Source: Salinibacterium sp. M195
Lineage (GTDB): Bacteria > Actinomycetota > Actinomycetes > Actinomycetales > Microbacteriaceae
NCBI RefSeq assembly: GCF_019443965.1
Contig: NZ_CP040814.1
Location: forward strand, 310,001-374,000
Direction of reading: 5' to 3'
DNA length: 64,000 nt
Positions 1-8,768 of this stretch are shown here, in pieces (the first letter of the stretch is position 1; every line of letters starts with the position of its first letter). Both the position numbers and the translations under genes were made by a program. Below the pieces are notes generated by a model. The model was not told where the DNA came from. It saw nothing but the letters and a program-made list of their open reading frames with translations, and did not search any database.

Positions 1-27
1 CAAGTTCACCGAGGGAGTTCATGCGGC

Positions 28-102
28 AATTCTACCCTAAGTAGAAATAATTTCTACGAGGGTGTAGAAATATAGGTAACGGATTTCTACTGCACGTAGA
101 AC
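28..102. promoter_or_regulatory. Cluster of GTAGAAAT/ATTTCTAC boxes upstream of cydA
   Basis: The leader of the cyd operon holds a perfect 17-bp palindrome, GTAGAAATAATTTCTAC (41-57), flanked by further copies of the half-site: AATTCTAC (28-35), GTAGAAAT (64-71), ATTTCTAC (83-90) and GTAGAAC (96-102). Boxes 64-71 and 83-90 form a second, more widely spaced inverted pair. This looks like a multi-site operator for a dimeric repressor or activator of cytochrome bd expression. The binding protein is not recognised; the boxes do not look like the Rex consensus (TTGTGAA...TTCACAA). No clear -35 element was seen. Confidence 0.6.
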
Positions 103-153
103 ATGCCTTGCCGCATCCGGAGAAGTCAGAGCAGCATCGAGGAAAGGCCTGGA

Positions 154-1752
154 GTGGACCCCCTAGAAATCGCCAGATGGCAATTCGGAGTCACCACCGT
201 TTACCACTTCATCATGGTCCCGCTCACGATCGGCCTCGGTCCGGTCGTTGCGCTCATGCAAACCCAGTGGGTGCGCACCGGCGACGAGAAGTGGCTGCGC
301 ATGACCAAGTTCTGGGGCAAGTTGTACCTCATCAACTTCATCATGGGCGTGGCAACAGGCCTGGTTCAGGAGTTCCAATTCGGCATGGCGTGGAGTGAGT
401 ACTCTCGCTTCGTCGGTGATGTCTTCGGCGCTCCCCTCGCTATGGAAGGCCTGCTCGCCTTCTTCTTCGAATCCGTCTTCCTCGGCCTCTGGATCTTCGG
501 CTGGAGCCGCCTCCCCAAGAAGGTCCACCTCGCAACTCTCTGGATCGCTGTCGCCGGCTCCATCGTTTCTGCGTTCTTCATCATCGTGGCCAACTCGTGG
601 ATGCAGCACCCGGTTGGCGTCGAACTCATCGACGGTCGCCCGGTCATGACCGACATCTGGGCCGTGCTCACCAACAACACCGCCCTCACTGCCTACGCCC
701 ACACCATCACCGGCGCGCTAGCCGTTGGTGCTGGCTTCGTCGTCGGCATCTCGTGGTACCAGCTGTGGCAGCGTCGTCGCGATGGAATCGACTCCGTGGA
801 TGCCAAGGGCCGGGTCGTCGTCGGCGAGAACGCCAGCATCCCTGGCCGCGATCGCAAAGATCACTCGGTCTGGATCACGAGCATCCGCATCGGCGCCGTC
901 ATCGCCATCCTCGGATTCGGTGGAGTCGCTATCACCGGTGACCTTCAGGCGAAGCTCATGTTTGAGCAGCAGCCGCTGAAGATGGCAGCTGCTGAGGGTG
1001 CCTGTCACGACGGCACAAGCTTCTCGGTGCTGTCGATCGGAAACCTCGGCTCCGAGAATTGTGAAGATGTCGTCGCGATTATCGAGATCCCCGGCATTCT
1101 CTCGTTCCTCGCTCACGGTGACTTCGACACCAACATCAAGGGTGTCAACACGCTGATTCCCGAGTACCAAGCGCTTTACGGCACGAACCTTCCGGATGAC
1201 CCGCTGTACGGCGAGCGCGCCGGCATGGAGATCAACTACCTGCCGATCATGGAGGTCACCTATTGGGGCTTCCGCCTCATGATCGGGTTCGGGATGCTCG
1301 CGGCCGGCTTCGCGCTTCTCACCCTGTGGATCGTTCGCAAGGGCACGGTTCCGCGGTCGAAGTTCCTCATGGGAACGGCGCTGCTCAGCATCGCGGCTCC
1401 CTTCGGGGCCAACATTGCCGGCTGGGTTTTCACCGAGATGGGTCGTCAGCCGTTCGTGGTTGCCCCCAACCCGACCCCCGGTGGCGTCGACGGTGTCTTC
1501 ATGTTCACCGCCGCAGCGGTTTCGCCAGGAGTGAGCGGTGAAGAGATCATCTTCTCGCTTGCCGCCCTCGCTCTGGTCTATGCCTTCTTGATCGTCTTCG
1601 AGGTGAAGTTGCTCGTGAAGTATGTGCGCGGTGGTGTCGCCTCAGCGATGCCCGAGCTCGGGCATCCCGACGGCGAAGGCTACGACGAGAACGACCCCGA
1701 CGATCCCCACCGACCAGACCGACGCGACGACGTTCTCGCGTTCGCCTACTAA
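154..1752 (+). CDS. cydA: Cytochrome bd ubiquinol/menaquinol oxidase subunit I
   Basis: Catalytic subunit of the bd-type terminal oxidase, which oxidises quinol and reduces oxygen to water at high affinity in the cytoplasmic membrane. The product (about 532 residues) begins with the family's amphipathic start and a first membrane helix carrying the probable haem ligand His18 (VYHF). A second probable haem ligand, His183, lies in NNTALTAYAH, and the GRQPF motif typical of CydA follows later. The loop between helices 6 and 7 is short, as in the S-type Q-loop. An ATG-initiated frame opens at 103, but GTG at 154 is preferred because GAGGAAAGG (139-147) precedes it at good spacing and the protein then starts like other CydA proteins. 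First gene of cydA-cydB-cydCD. The tail is acidic and hydrophilic. Confidence 0.96.
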   Translation: MDPLEIARWQFGVTTVYHFIMVPLTIGLGPVVALMQTQWVRTGDEKWLRMTKFWGKLYLINFIMGVATGLVQEFQFGMAWSEYSRFVGDVFGAPLAMEGLLAFFFESVFLGLWIFGWSRLPKKVHLATLWIAVAGSIVSAFFIIVANSWMQHPVGVELIDGRPVMTDIWAVLTNNTALTAYAHTITGALAVGAGFVVGISWYQLWQRRRDGIDSVDAKGRVVVGENASIPGRDRKDHSVWITSIRIGAVIAILGFGGVAITGDLQAKLMFEQQPLKMAAAEGACHDGTSFSVLSIGNLGSENCEDVVAIIEIPGILSFLAHGDFDTNIKGVNTLIPEYQALYGTNLPDDPLYGERAGMEINYLPIMEVTYWGFRLMIGFGMLAAGFALLTLWIVRKGTVPRSKFLMGTALLSIAAPFGANIAGWVFTEMGRQPFVVAPNPTPGGVDGVFMFTAAAVSPGVSGEEIIFSLAALALVYAFLIVFEVKLLVKYVRGGVASAMPELGHPDGEGYDENDPDDPHRPDRRDDVLAFAY

Positions 1753-1770
1753 GCAGAAGGGCACCCACTC

Positions 1771-2814
1771 ATGGAACTTCTTCCTACAATCTGGTTTATC
1801 GCGATCGCGGCGCTGTGGATCGGCTACCTCTTCCTTGAAGGCTTCGACCTGGGGGTCGGGATGCTGCTGCTCTTCAGCACCCGCAAAGACCGCCAGCGCC
1901 GACTCATGCTCAATGCCATCGGCCCGGTGTGGGATGGCAACGAGGTCTGGCTGATAACGGCCGGAGCCGCCACTTTTGCTGCATTCCCGTTTTGGTATGC
2001 ATCGCTGTTCTCGGCGCTCTATATCCCGCTGACGATCGTGCTCGTGAGCCTGATCTTCCGAGCCGTTGCTATTGAATACCGCGGCAAGGGCTCCACAGAC
2101 AAGTGGCGCATGTGGTGGGACCGCGCCCTCGGCCTCGGCTCGCTCGGTTCGGCTTTCGGCATCGGTGCGGCGCTCGCACTGACCACTACCGGGCTCCCCC
2201 TCGACGCCAACGGCGACCGGGTCGGCGGGGCCTTCGCCTGGTTCACTCCGTATGCCGTGCTCGGTGGTCTTGCGGTCGTCGGCTTCTCTCTCGTGCACGC
2301 CTCCGTCTTCCTTGGCCTCAAGACCGATGGCGAAGTGCGGGTTCGTGCCCGCAACTTCGTGGTTCGCTGGAGCCCCGTCGCTTTGCTCCCGATCGTCGCT
2401 TGGGTGCTCATCATCCAGTTCCAGCACGGCAGCGTCATTACCTGGTCGCTCGTTGTCGTCGCCGTGGTCGCGGTGGTCTTCGGCTGGATCAGTGCTCGAG
2501 CCGGGCGTGAAGGCTGGGCGTTCGTGGGAATCGGCGCTTTCTTGGTCGCTGGGGCGTCATCCATTTTCGCTGCCGTGTACCCGGTGGTTCTGCCGTCGAC
2601 GATCGATCCCGCGTTCAACCTGACGATCTCGAACGCAGCCAGCGGTGAATATACGCTGGGCGTTATGACTGTTGTCGCCGCCTTCGGGTTGCCGCTGGTA
2701 TTCATTTACCAGGGCTGGACTTACTGGGTCTTCCGCAACCGCCTGAGCGAGCATCACCTGCCTGAGGCGCATGTCGTGAAGCCCGCAGTCGCCCCTCGCG
2801 TCTCAGCTAGCTAA
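1771..2814 (+). CDS. cydB: Cytochrome bd oxidase subunit II
   Basis: Structural partner of CydA in the bd oxidase; an integral membrane protein of 347 residues with about eight or nine hydrophobic helices. The N-terminus (PTIWFIAIAALWIGYLFLEG) and the following FDLGVGMLL and GPVWDGNEVWLI segments are characteristic of CydB. It begins 18 bases after the cydA stop, with AGAAGGG about nine bases before the ATG, and ends six bases before cydCD, so the three genes form one operon. The length is normal for the family. No unusual residues were noticed. Confidence 0.96.
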   Translation: MELLPTIWFIAIAALWIGYLFLEGFDLGVGMLLLFSTRKDRQRRLMLNAIGPVWDGNEVWLITAGAATFAAFPFWYASLFSALYIPLTIVLVSLIFRAVAIEYRGKGSTDKWRMWWDRALGLGSLGSAFGIGAALALTTTGLPLDANGDRVGGAFAWFTPYAVLGGLAVVGFSLVHASVFLGLKTDGEVRVRARNFVVRWSPVALLPIVAWVLIIQFQHGSVITWSLVVVAVVAVVFGWISARAGREGWAFVGIGAFLVAGASSIFAAVYPVVLPSTIDPAFNLTISNAASGEYTLGVMTVVAAFGLPLVFIYQGWTYWVFRNRLSEHHLPEAHVVKPAVAPRVSAS

Positions 2815-2820
2815 GGCACC

Positions 2821-5800
2821 ATGGAGGGCATGAAGGCCAAACTCCGCGAACGACTTGCCGCCGGCTTTGGTCCGGGCGGTGTGCACACACTGTTCGGGTT
2901 GGGGTTGCTGGCATCCCTCAAGGGGCTCGCTCTCGTGCTCATGGCTGAGGCTGTTGCGCGCGGGGTCGTCGGTGTCATAGAGACGGATGCCCCGGCCTGG
3001 CAGTTCGCGATCGGCCTCGGCATTGCCGCCGGCCTGCTTCGCGCGGCGGCGGCATGGGCAACGGAGAGTTTCGCCACTCGCGCCGCCCTTGGCGCTAAGG
3101 AGTCTTTGCGCCGTGAGCTCGCGGCACGGGTGCTCACCGGCTCCGACTCACGCGTCGGGGCGAGCACCGCGATTGCGACTGTGGGGCTCGACGAGCTCGA
3201 CAACTACTTCCGCGTTGTGTTGCCCGCGATTGTGACGACGGCAACGATCCCGCTGCTGATTGGCGCGCGCATCCTGTCCGTCGATTGGGTGAGTGCGCTC
3301 ATCATCGTGCTGACGGTTCCGCTGGTGCCGGTCTTTATGGTGCTCGTCGGCGGTCACACTCGCGAGCGGGCCGAGGCGGCAAGCGCGAGTCTCGAACGAC
3401 TCTCGGATCACCTCGTTGAGTTGGCGCGGGGGCTGCCGGTTCTGGTGGGGCTTGGTCGCGTCAGCGAACAGTCGAAGGCACTGCGGGCGATTTCTGCCGA
3501 GAACCGCACCAAAACGATGGCCACCCTGCGCACCGCGTTTCTCTCCGCCCTTGTGCTCGAACTTATCGCCACCATTTCGGTCGCGGTCGTTGCTGTCTTC
3601 GTCGGTGTGCGACTTGTGGATGATCAGCTCTCCCTCACCGTCGGCTTGATCGCTCTCGTGCTCGCGCCCGAGTGTTTCGCACCCTTCCGCGAGCTGGGTG
3701 CCGCGTTCCACTCCTCCGAGAACGGACTCACCGCTTTGCGTCGGGCCCGCACCATCATCGATGAACCGCGGGCGCGCGAACACCGCCAGAGCGCCGGCGC
3801 GTTCCGCGTCGTGAACCTCACAATCGCCTACGACGGTAGGGCCCTTCCTGCGGTCGACGACCTCAACTTTCGGGCAACCCCCGGCACGATCACCGCTCTG
3901 GATGGGCCCAGCGGCAGCGGAAAATCCAGTGTTCTTGAGGTGCTGGCGGGCAATCGCGAGCCCAGCGGCGGCAGCGTGTGGGGCATCGACGTCTCCCGGG
4001 TGGCATGGGTTCCGCAACATCCACACACCGTCGCTGACACCGTGCTCGACGAGTTGCGCCTCTACAGCAACGACGAAAAAGCGATCAAATCGGTTCTTTC
4101 CGAGTTGGGCTTAGTGGGCGTCGCCGACGCTGACCCGCGGCAGGTGAGCCCCGGCGAGCTGCGCCGGATTGCTGTGGCGCGCGGACTGCTGCGCGTCGAA
4201 GCGGGCGCAACCCTGTTGCTGCTCGATGAGCCAACAGCGCACCTTGACCCGGCATCCGCTGCCCGCGTGGAGTCGGCCATTGCTGAGCTGCGCGGTCGCC
4301 CCGTGATCGTCATTGTGGCATCGCACGAATCGGGGATCGGGGCTCTGGCCGATCAGGTGATCTCCGTTGGCGTCTCGGGCGGAACACGTGCCGTCGAAGC
4401 TCGCGTTGAGTCCCTGACCGTTTCTGACGACGCGGATGTTGACGCTCTCCCCGCGCCAAGCACAGCCCGCGCCACTCTGGCCAGCCTGCTCGAGTTTGTG
4501 CGTCCCGCCCGCGGAACTCTCGTGGGAGCGATCGCTCTCGGCATTGGCGCGAGCCTCTTCGCCATCTCGCTGACGGCAATCTCGGGGTGGTTGATTGTGC
4601 GGGCGAGCGAGCATCCGCCGATCATGTATTTGCTTGTTGCCATTGTGGGCGTGCGATTCTTTGGAATCGGCCGGGCCGGACTGCGTTACGCAGAGCGACT
4701 TGCTACCCACCGCGCGGTGCTTGGTTCGGTGATCGAGCTGCGGGTTGCCCTGTGGAATGGTCTCGGCGCTCGCGCTCTGGGCTCGCGTGCTCTCGCCAAT
4801 GGCGGGGTGGCGCTCGACTATCTCGTTGCCGCGTCTGACCGCGTGCGCGACCTCGTTCCGCGAGTGGTGTTGCCGCCCGCTGTCGCCGTCGGCACCTCGC
4901 TTGCCGCGCTCATCGCTGTCGGCCTGCTGCATGCGCCGGCCGTTCCTGTGTTGCTCTGGGGCCTCGCCGCGGGCCTCGTCGTGGCACCCATCGTCGCCGT
5001 GCTGGTCGACCGCTCGGCCGCCAACGGCATCGCCGAAGTGCAATCACGCGTCGTGCGGGCCTTCGCCGCTATGACCGGTGCCGCCGGCGATCTCCGCGCC
5101 AACGGTGTTGGGGAGCGGATGCTCGGCCGCCTCGATCACATCGACGCCGAAGCTGGGGCACTCTCCCGCCGCAGCGCCCGCGCCCTCGGAATCGGCAACG
5201 CCGTCGTCGTGCTCGCCTGCTCGGTGACCGCCGTCGCGATGCTGCCCATCGCCGCTCCCGCCGTCGTCGCCGGAACCCTTCCCATCGGCATCGTTGCTGT
5301 GCTCGTTCTCATCCCCATTGGGCTCATCGACTCGTTGATCGCGTTCGTCGACTCCGTGCAGCAATGGCCTGCACTCAGTGCCGCGCTCGCGAAGGTGCGC
5401 GCGGTTACTGCGGGCGCGGATGCTACTGCGGGCACGCGCGTCAGCGCAGCCCAACCACTTGCTGACGTGACCGTGCTTGAACTGCGCGAGCTCGGCATCC
5501 GCTGGCCTTCGAGCCCAACGCTGGCATTCTCGGGCGCGACCGCTCGCGTTGAACATGGCGAGTGGCTTGTCGTGGAAGGTCCTTCGGGAGCGGGTAAGTC
5601 GACGTTGTTGGCGGCGCTGCTCGGGTATCTTCCGGCGGCCGCTGGCTCGTGGAGCCTAAACGGTGTGGATGCTCGCGAGCTGTCGCCCGAGCAATTGCGC
5701 GCGGCGGTGACGTGGTGCCCGCAGGAGTCGCACCTCTTCGATTCGACGATCCGCGCGAACCTGCTGTTGGGCCGCGCGCACGATGATCAGCCGACCGAGC

Positions 5801-6138
5801 ACGAGCTCGTTGCGGTGCTGCGCCAGGTAGGTCTCGGCCCACTCTTCGATTCGCTCAACCGCGGCCTCGACACTCGCGTGGGTTCGGCGGGCGAAAGCCT
5901 GTCGGGCGGCGAACGCCAACGCGTGGCCGTTGCCCGCACACTGCTCACGCGGGCGGATGTCGTACTGCTCGATGAGCCGACCGCTCACTTGGATGCTGCG
6001 AGCGCCGAGCAACTCATCACCGACCTGCGCACGGCTCTCGCCGACAAGATCGTGGTGCTCGTCAGCCACCACGACGATGAGCGGCGCGACGGCGACGTGA
6101 GCTTGCGACTCGGGGTGCGCGAGGTCGCTGCGGTCTAG
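2821..6138 (+). CDS. cydCD: Fused thiol reductant ABC exporter CydCD
   Basis: ABC exporter needed for assembly of cytochrome bd; in other bacteria CydDC exports cysteine/glutathione. Here both half-transporters are joined in a single 1105-residue chain, an arrangement known in actinobacteria. The first half has a membrane domain (about 20-310), Walker A GPSGSGKSS (about 362-370), an unusual signature SPGELRR and Walker B LLLLDEPTAHLD. The second half has a membrane domain (about 555-870), Walker A GPSGAGKST (about 920-928), signature LSGGERQR and Walker B VVLLDEPTAHLD. The first signature SPGEL departs from LSGGQ, so the two ATP sites are probably unequal. The ATG at 2821 has only a weak upstream AAGG; ATG 2830 is the alternative. 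Last gene of the cyd operon. Confidence 0.93.
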   Translation: MEGMKAKLRERLAAGFGPGGVHTLFGLGLLASLKGLALVLMAEAVARGVVGVIETDAPAWQFAIGLGIAAGLLRAAAAWATESFATRAALGAKESLRRELAARVLTGSDSRVGASTAIATVGLDELDNYFRVVLPAIVTTATIPLLIGARILSVDWVSALIIVLTVPLVPVFMVLVGGHTRERAEAASASLERLSDHLVELARGLPVLVGLGRVSEQSKALRAISAENRTKTMATLRTAFLSALVLELIATISVAVVAVFVGVRLVDDQLSLTVGLIALVLAPECFAPFRELGAAFHSSENGLTALRRARTIIDEPRAREHRQSAGAFRVVNLTIAYDGRALPAVDDLNFRATPGTITALDGPSGSGKSSVLEVLAGNREPSGGSVWGIDVSRVAWVPQHPHTVADTVLDELRLYSNDEKAIKSVLSELGLVGVADADPRQVSPGELRRIAVARGLLRVEAGATLLLLDEPTAHLDPASAARVESAIAELRGRPVIVIVASHESGIGALADQVISVGVSGGTRAVEARVESLTVSDDADVDALPAPSTARATLASLLEFVRPARGTLVGAIALGIGASLFAISLTAISGWLIVRASEHPPIMYLLVAIVGVRFFGIGRAGLRYAERLATHRAVLGSVIELRVALWNGLGARALGSRALANGGVALDYLVAASDRVRDLVPRVVLPPAVAVGTSLAALIAVGLLHAPAVPVLLWGLAAGLVVAPIVAVLVDRSAANGIAEVQSRVVRAFAAMTGAAGDLRANGVGERMLGRLDHIDAEAGALSRRSARALGIGNAVVVLACSVTAVAMLPIAAPAVVAGTLPIGIVAVLVLIPIGLIDSLIAFVDSVQQWPALSAALAKVRAVTAGADATAGTRVSAAQPLADVTVLELRELGIRWPSSPTLAFSGATARVEHGEWLVVEGPSGAGKSTLLAALLGYLPAAAGSWSLNGVDARELSPEQLRAAVTWCPQESHLFDSTIRANLLLGRAHDDQPTEHELVAVLRQVGLGPLFDSLNRGLDTRVGSAGESLSGGERQRVAVARTLLTRADVVLLDEPTAHLDAASAEQLITDLRTALADKIVVLVSHHDDERRDGDVSLRLGVREVAAV

Positions 6139-6152
6139 CGCGCTGAGCGCTA
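6136..6152. terminator. Short inverted repeat between convergent genes
   Basis: TAGCGC-GCTGA-GCGCTA lies at the cydCD stop, between cydCD and the convergent acyl-CoA dehydrogenase-like gene. The stem is only six base pairs and no T-run follows on either strand, so it may be a weak bidirectional terminator or chance. Confidence 0.3.
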
Positions 6153-6162
6153 CCCGCTCCGC

Positions 6163-7266
6163 CTAGCTCCCGAACAGGTCGCTCGCGACGGTCTTGTACA
6201 CCGACTCCGGGTTCGAGGGGTGGTAGATGCCCGCGAGCACATCGCGTTGCAGGCGCGAGAGTTCGCTCGTGCTGCGGAAGGCTCCTCCCCCGGCTGAGCG
6301 CATGACCTGGTCGACAACGTGGCGTGCGGTTTCGGTGGAGCGGTGCTTCACACCGGTCAGTTTGCGGAACCACCCAGCCCCGTGATCTACGAGCCCATCA
6401 ACGTCGTCGACGATGCTGTGCAGTTGGGGTTCGATCGCATCGAGCGCGAGCGCGGCATCCGCCATGCGCCAGCGCAGATCCGGATGCTCGGAGTACGCGT
6501 CACCGCTGATGGCCGAGCTGCGCTGCTGCAGTGCTTCGACACCGAGTTCGAGAGCGCGGTCGGCGAGCCCTGCGTAGACAGAGGCGATGAGCGGCAAGAA
6601 GTTGGCGAACACCGCGAAGATGAACGGATCGGCGTTGGGGCCGACGGGCAGCACGCGGGCGACCCGGTTTGCGGGAACGAAGGCGCCATCCAGCACCGTC
6701 GTGTGGCTTTGAGTGGCGCGCATGCCCAGGGTGTCCCAGTCGTCGAGGGAGCGCCAGCCGGGAGCCGAACGTTCGATGAAACCGTGCACGAGGGTTTCAG
6801 TGCCATCGTCGGCGGTGTGCTTGCCGAAGAGACCGAGTTGGGTCCACGCGGGAGACAGCGAGGTGAAGATCTTGGTGCCGGTAAACACGTAACCGCCTTC
6901 GACGGTTTCGGCGGTGGTGAGCGAGTCCCACATGACGAGATCGTTGCCAGGTTCGCTCAAACCGAAGCCGAAGATTTCGCCGGCTTCGGCATCCGCCAGC
7001 AGCCAGTCGAGGCTGGAGTCGCCGCGTTCGCGCAGAGCCCAGGCGACGCCGATCCAGACGAGGTGCATGTTGACGGCGAGCGCCGTGGCCGGAGCGTAGG
7101 CGGCAAGCAGGCGCTGATCATCCGACAGCTCACGCAGACTGCGCGGCTTGAGGTAGCCGACGGCGCGCAGCTCTTGCAGGTCTTCGGTGAAGAAGATGTT
7201 CTCGCGGTCGTAGCGCGCGGCCCGCGACCGGATGCGATCAAGCAGTGCTGGGGTGAGTACCGTCAT
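6163..7266 (-). CDS. Acyl-CoA dehydrogenase-family flavoprotein
   Basis: A 367-residue protein with the layout of the acyl-CoA dehydrogenase / flavin-dependent monooxygenase superfamily: a helical N-domain (1-110), a middle beta domain with FGFGLSEPGND and YVFTGTKIFTSLSPAWTQ that would line the FAD, and a helical C-domain ending in an arginine-rich GGGAFRSTSELSRLQRD segment. Members either oxidise acyl-CoA thioesters or, with a separate flavin reductase, hydroxylate aromatic or sulfur compounds. No electron-transfer flavoprotein or reductase gene lies beside it, so the substrate cannot be inferred. The ATG at 7266 has no obvious ribosome-binding site. Transcribed towards cydCD. Confidence 0.8.
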   Translation of the reverse strand: MTVLTPALLDRIRSRAARYDRENIFFTEDLQELRAVGYLKPRSLRELSDDQRLLAAYAPATALAVNMHLVWIGVAWALRERGDSSLDWLLADAEAGEIFGFGLSEPGNDLVMWDSLTTAETVEGGYVFTGTKIFTSLSPAWTQLGLFGKHTADDGTETLVHGFIERSAPGWRSLDDWDTLGMRATQSHTTVLDGAFVPANRVARVLPVGPNADPFIFAVFANFLPLIASVYAGLADRALELGVEALQQRSSAISGDAYSEHPDLRWRMADAALALDAIEPQLHSIVDDVDGLVDHGAGWFRKLTGVKHRSTETARHVVDQVMRSAGGGAFRSTSELSRLQRDVLAGIYHPSNPESVYKTVASDLFGS

Positions 7267-7320
7267 GGGTCAACGCTACTGTGCCGCGCGAGACAAAGCA
7301 GTGCGTCGCAACGCAGCGCG

Positions 7321-7725
7321 TCACAACTCCAACGGAGATGACGTCACATTCATCGCCAAATTTTTCGCTGCCGCAGCAAGGCGATCGTCGTTGGTCCACA
7401 ACTCGCTACAACCGTGCATTTGGGCCGCAGCAAGGTGAAGAGCATCTGGCGTTTTGAGACCGTAGCGGGCTCGAAGTTCGGCTGCTCTGACGTAATGCTC
7501 GGCTTCCAGCGGAAGCGACTTGAAGTTACTGAGCGCGCGGAGGTAGTGGTCGTGGAGCCCGAAATTTTCGTCGCGAAGGGGGCCAACGAGACATTCGAGA
7601 GTGACAAGGGGGCTCACTGCTACCACTGCATCAGCAGCGTCAGTGAGCCTTTGGCGCACAGCGTTTCCGCGCGGCCCGTCATCTTCGACAGCGTAAATCA
7701 CGATGCAGGAGTCGAGGTAGATCAC
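7321..7725 (-). CDS. PIN-domain (VapC-like) toxin
   Basis: A 134-residue PIN-domain protein, probably the RNase toxin of a type II toxin-antitoxin pair. The acidic residues expected for metal binding are visible: D6 in MIYLDSC, E44 in TLECLV, D94 in KTPDALHLAAA and D113 in TNDDRL. PIN toxins of this group cleave tRNA or rRNA. Its ATG overlaps the stop of the upstream Phd-type gene by four bases (7722-7725), the usual antitoxin-toxin coupling. Fourteen or so bases of overlap with neighbouring promoters are absent, so the pair looks like a self-contained module. Confidence 0.88.
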   Translation of the reverse strand: MIYLDSCIVIYAVEDDGPRGNAVRQRLTDAADAVVAVSPLVTLECLVGPLRDENFGLHDHYLRALSNFKSLPLEAEHYVRAAELRARYGLKTPDALHLAAAQMHGCSELWTNDDRLAAAAKNLAMNVTSSPLEL

Positions 7726-7979
7726 TCCCAGCCCTCACGCTCGGCTGCGATCTGGCGGTCAAGCTCGTCTGCGGTGCGAGCCGGGAGGCTGGGAACTGGA
7801 TTACGGGTCAGCCATTCCGCTGCTCGCGCCGCGGTGTGCTCGGAAACGCTCTCGATGGCAGGCACCAGGCGCGCGACCGGCTTACCGCGCTTGGCAATAA
7901 CCACTTCGTCACCATCGCCCACTGCTGCCACAAGCCGGGACAGCGTATTGCGCGCTTCAAGGATGTTTACGAGCCTCAC
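7722..7979 (-). CDS. Phd/YefM-type antitoxin
   Basis: An 85-residue antitoxin with the prevent-host-death N-terminal DNA-binding fold (NILEARNTLSRLVAAV, then DEVVIAKRGKPVARLVP) and an acidic C-terminal tail ending RQIAAEREGWE that would wrap the toxin. It begins with GTG at 7979, preceded on the minus strand by GGAGG seven bases away. It is the first gene of the pair and, like relatives, should repress its own promoter by binding the palindrome at 7994-8020, which lies 15 bases upstream of the start. Confidence 0.87.
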   Translation of the reverse strand: MRLVNILEARNTLSRLVAAVGDGDEVVIAKRGKPVARLVPAIESVSEHTAARAAEWLTRNPVPSLPARTADELDRQIAAEREGWE

Positions 7980-7993
7980 TTGACGCCTCCAAC

Positions 7994-8020
7994 ATTATGG
8001 CTAGCTTACCTAGCCATAAT
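7994..8020. promoter_or_regulatory. Palindromic operator of the toxin-antitoxin pair
   Basis: Perfect inverted repeat ATTATGGCTAG-CTTAC-CTAGCCATAAT with 11-bp arms, just upstream of the antitoxin GTG. The minus strand offers -10-like hexamers (CATAAT, TATTAT) inside the arms, so bound antitoxin would cover the promoter. The position and symmetry fit autoregulation by a Phd-family dimer. Confidence 0.75.
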
Positions 8021-8178
8021 ACCCTGATGTGAACTCGGGCTCAATAACCTCCGAGGCGCAACGTTGCTTTGCGGCTTCCGCGGCTTCCCTTCTGCAGGCA
8101 AGCCGTCGTCCGAGCGGTCGACTGTGCTGACCCCGACGGAAATGAGTGGGCACTCCAAGAAACGCTCGCCGACGATAG

Positions 8179-8568
8179 CTAGACCTTCATTACCGACAAC
8201 ACGTTGCCTGCCGGATCCTTGAACCACGCAATCTCGGGACCGTGACCGCGCATGATGCCCTTCTCGTCAGTGCCAAGCTCGCCGCCAAGCGAAGAGCCAT
8301 CATAGATTTTGGTGACCACCCCCGCCGCGTTGAGCTGATCGACGGCAGTCTCCACATCATCCACCCCAAAATTCAGGATCGTGAAACTCGCAGGCTCGTG
8401 GTTCTCCTTCGGATACACAAACAATTCGGCCCCACCCGGAAGCGTGATGCGCAGCGTACCCATATCGCCATCCGTGACCGTCAGCCCGAGGGCTGTGCCA
8501 TAAAAAGTTTTAGCGGCGTCGAGATCATCAACGCTGAAACTCGAGAATGCACTAGTGGCAGAAAACAT
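8179..8568 (-). CDS. VOC-family (glyoxalase/bleomycin-resistance fold) protein
   Basis: A 129-residue vicinal-oxygen-chelate protein: SVDDLDAAKTFYGTALGLTV is the first beta-alpha-beta module, and VDDVETAVDQLNAAGV with DEKGIMRGHGPEIAWFKDPAGNVLSVM is the second. Families with this fold include glyoxalases, dioxygenases and drug-binding proteins; the ligand cannot be told from sequence. The start at 8568 has an AAGAAGAG ribosome-binding site. It stands alone, with about 150 bases of unassigned DNA on each side, in which nothing else was seen. Confidence 0.87.
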   Translation of the reverse strand: MFSATSAFSSFSVDDLDAAKTFYGTALGLTVTDGDMGTLRITLPGGAELFVYPKENHEPASFTILNFGVDDVETAVDQLNAAGVVTKIYDGSSLGGELGTDEKGIMRGHGPEIAWFKDPAGNVLSVMKV

Positions 8569-8768
8569 GATGCTCTTCTTTCGATCAGGCTCGGCATCGA
8601 GAGCTCACAGAGCAGACCTCAGAGATCAAACCTCAAGAATCAGTGCTCAACCCGAGCGTGTGGGAGTTCCGTCAAGAACATTCCACAGCGCTCGGGCCCC
8701 AGATGCAACCATCACTTCTGTCGCAATAGACCGGGCAGCCTCGCCTCGCGCCTCGTCTTGCGCACCGT

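Noticed and set aside
103..153. ATG at 103 as start of cydA
   Set aside because: It would add 17 poorly conserved residues; GTG 154 has a strong ribosome-binding site and gives the normal N-terminus.
6319..7341. Plus-strand open frame of 340 residues over the acyl-CoA dehydrogenase gene
   Set aside because: Antisense shadow; the minus-strand gene has the FAD-domain motifs.
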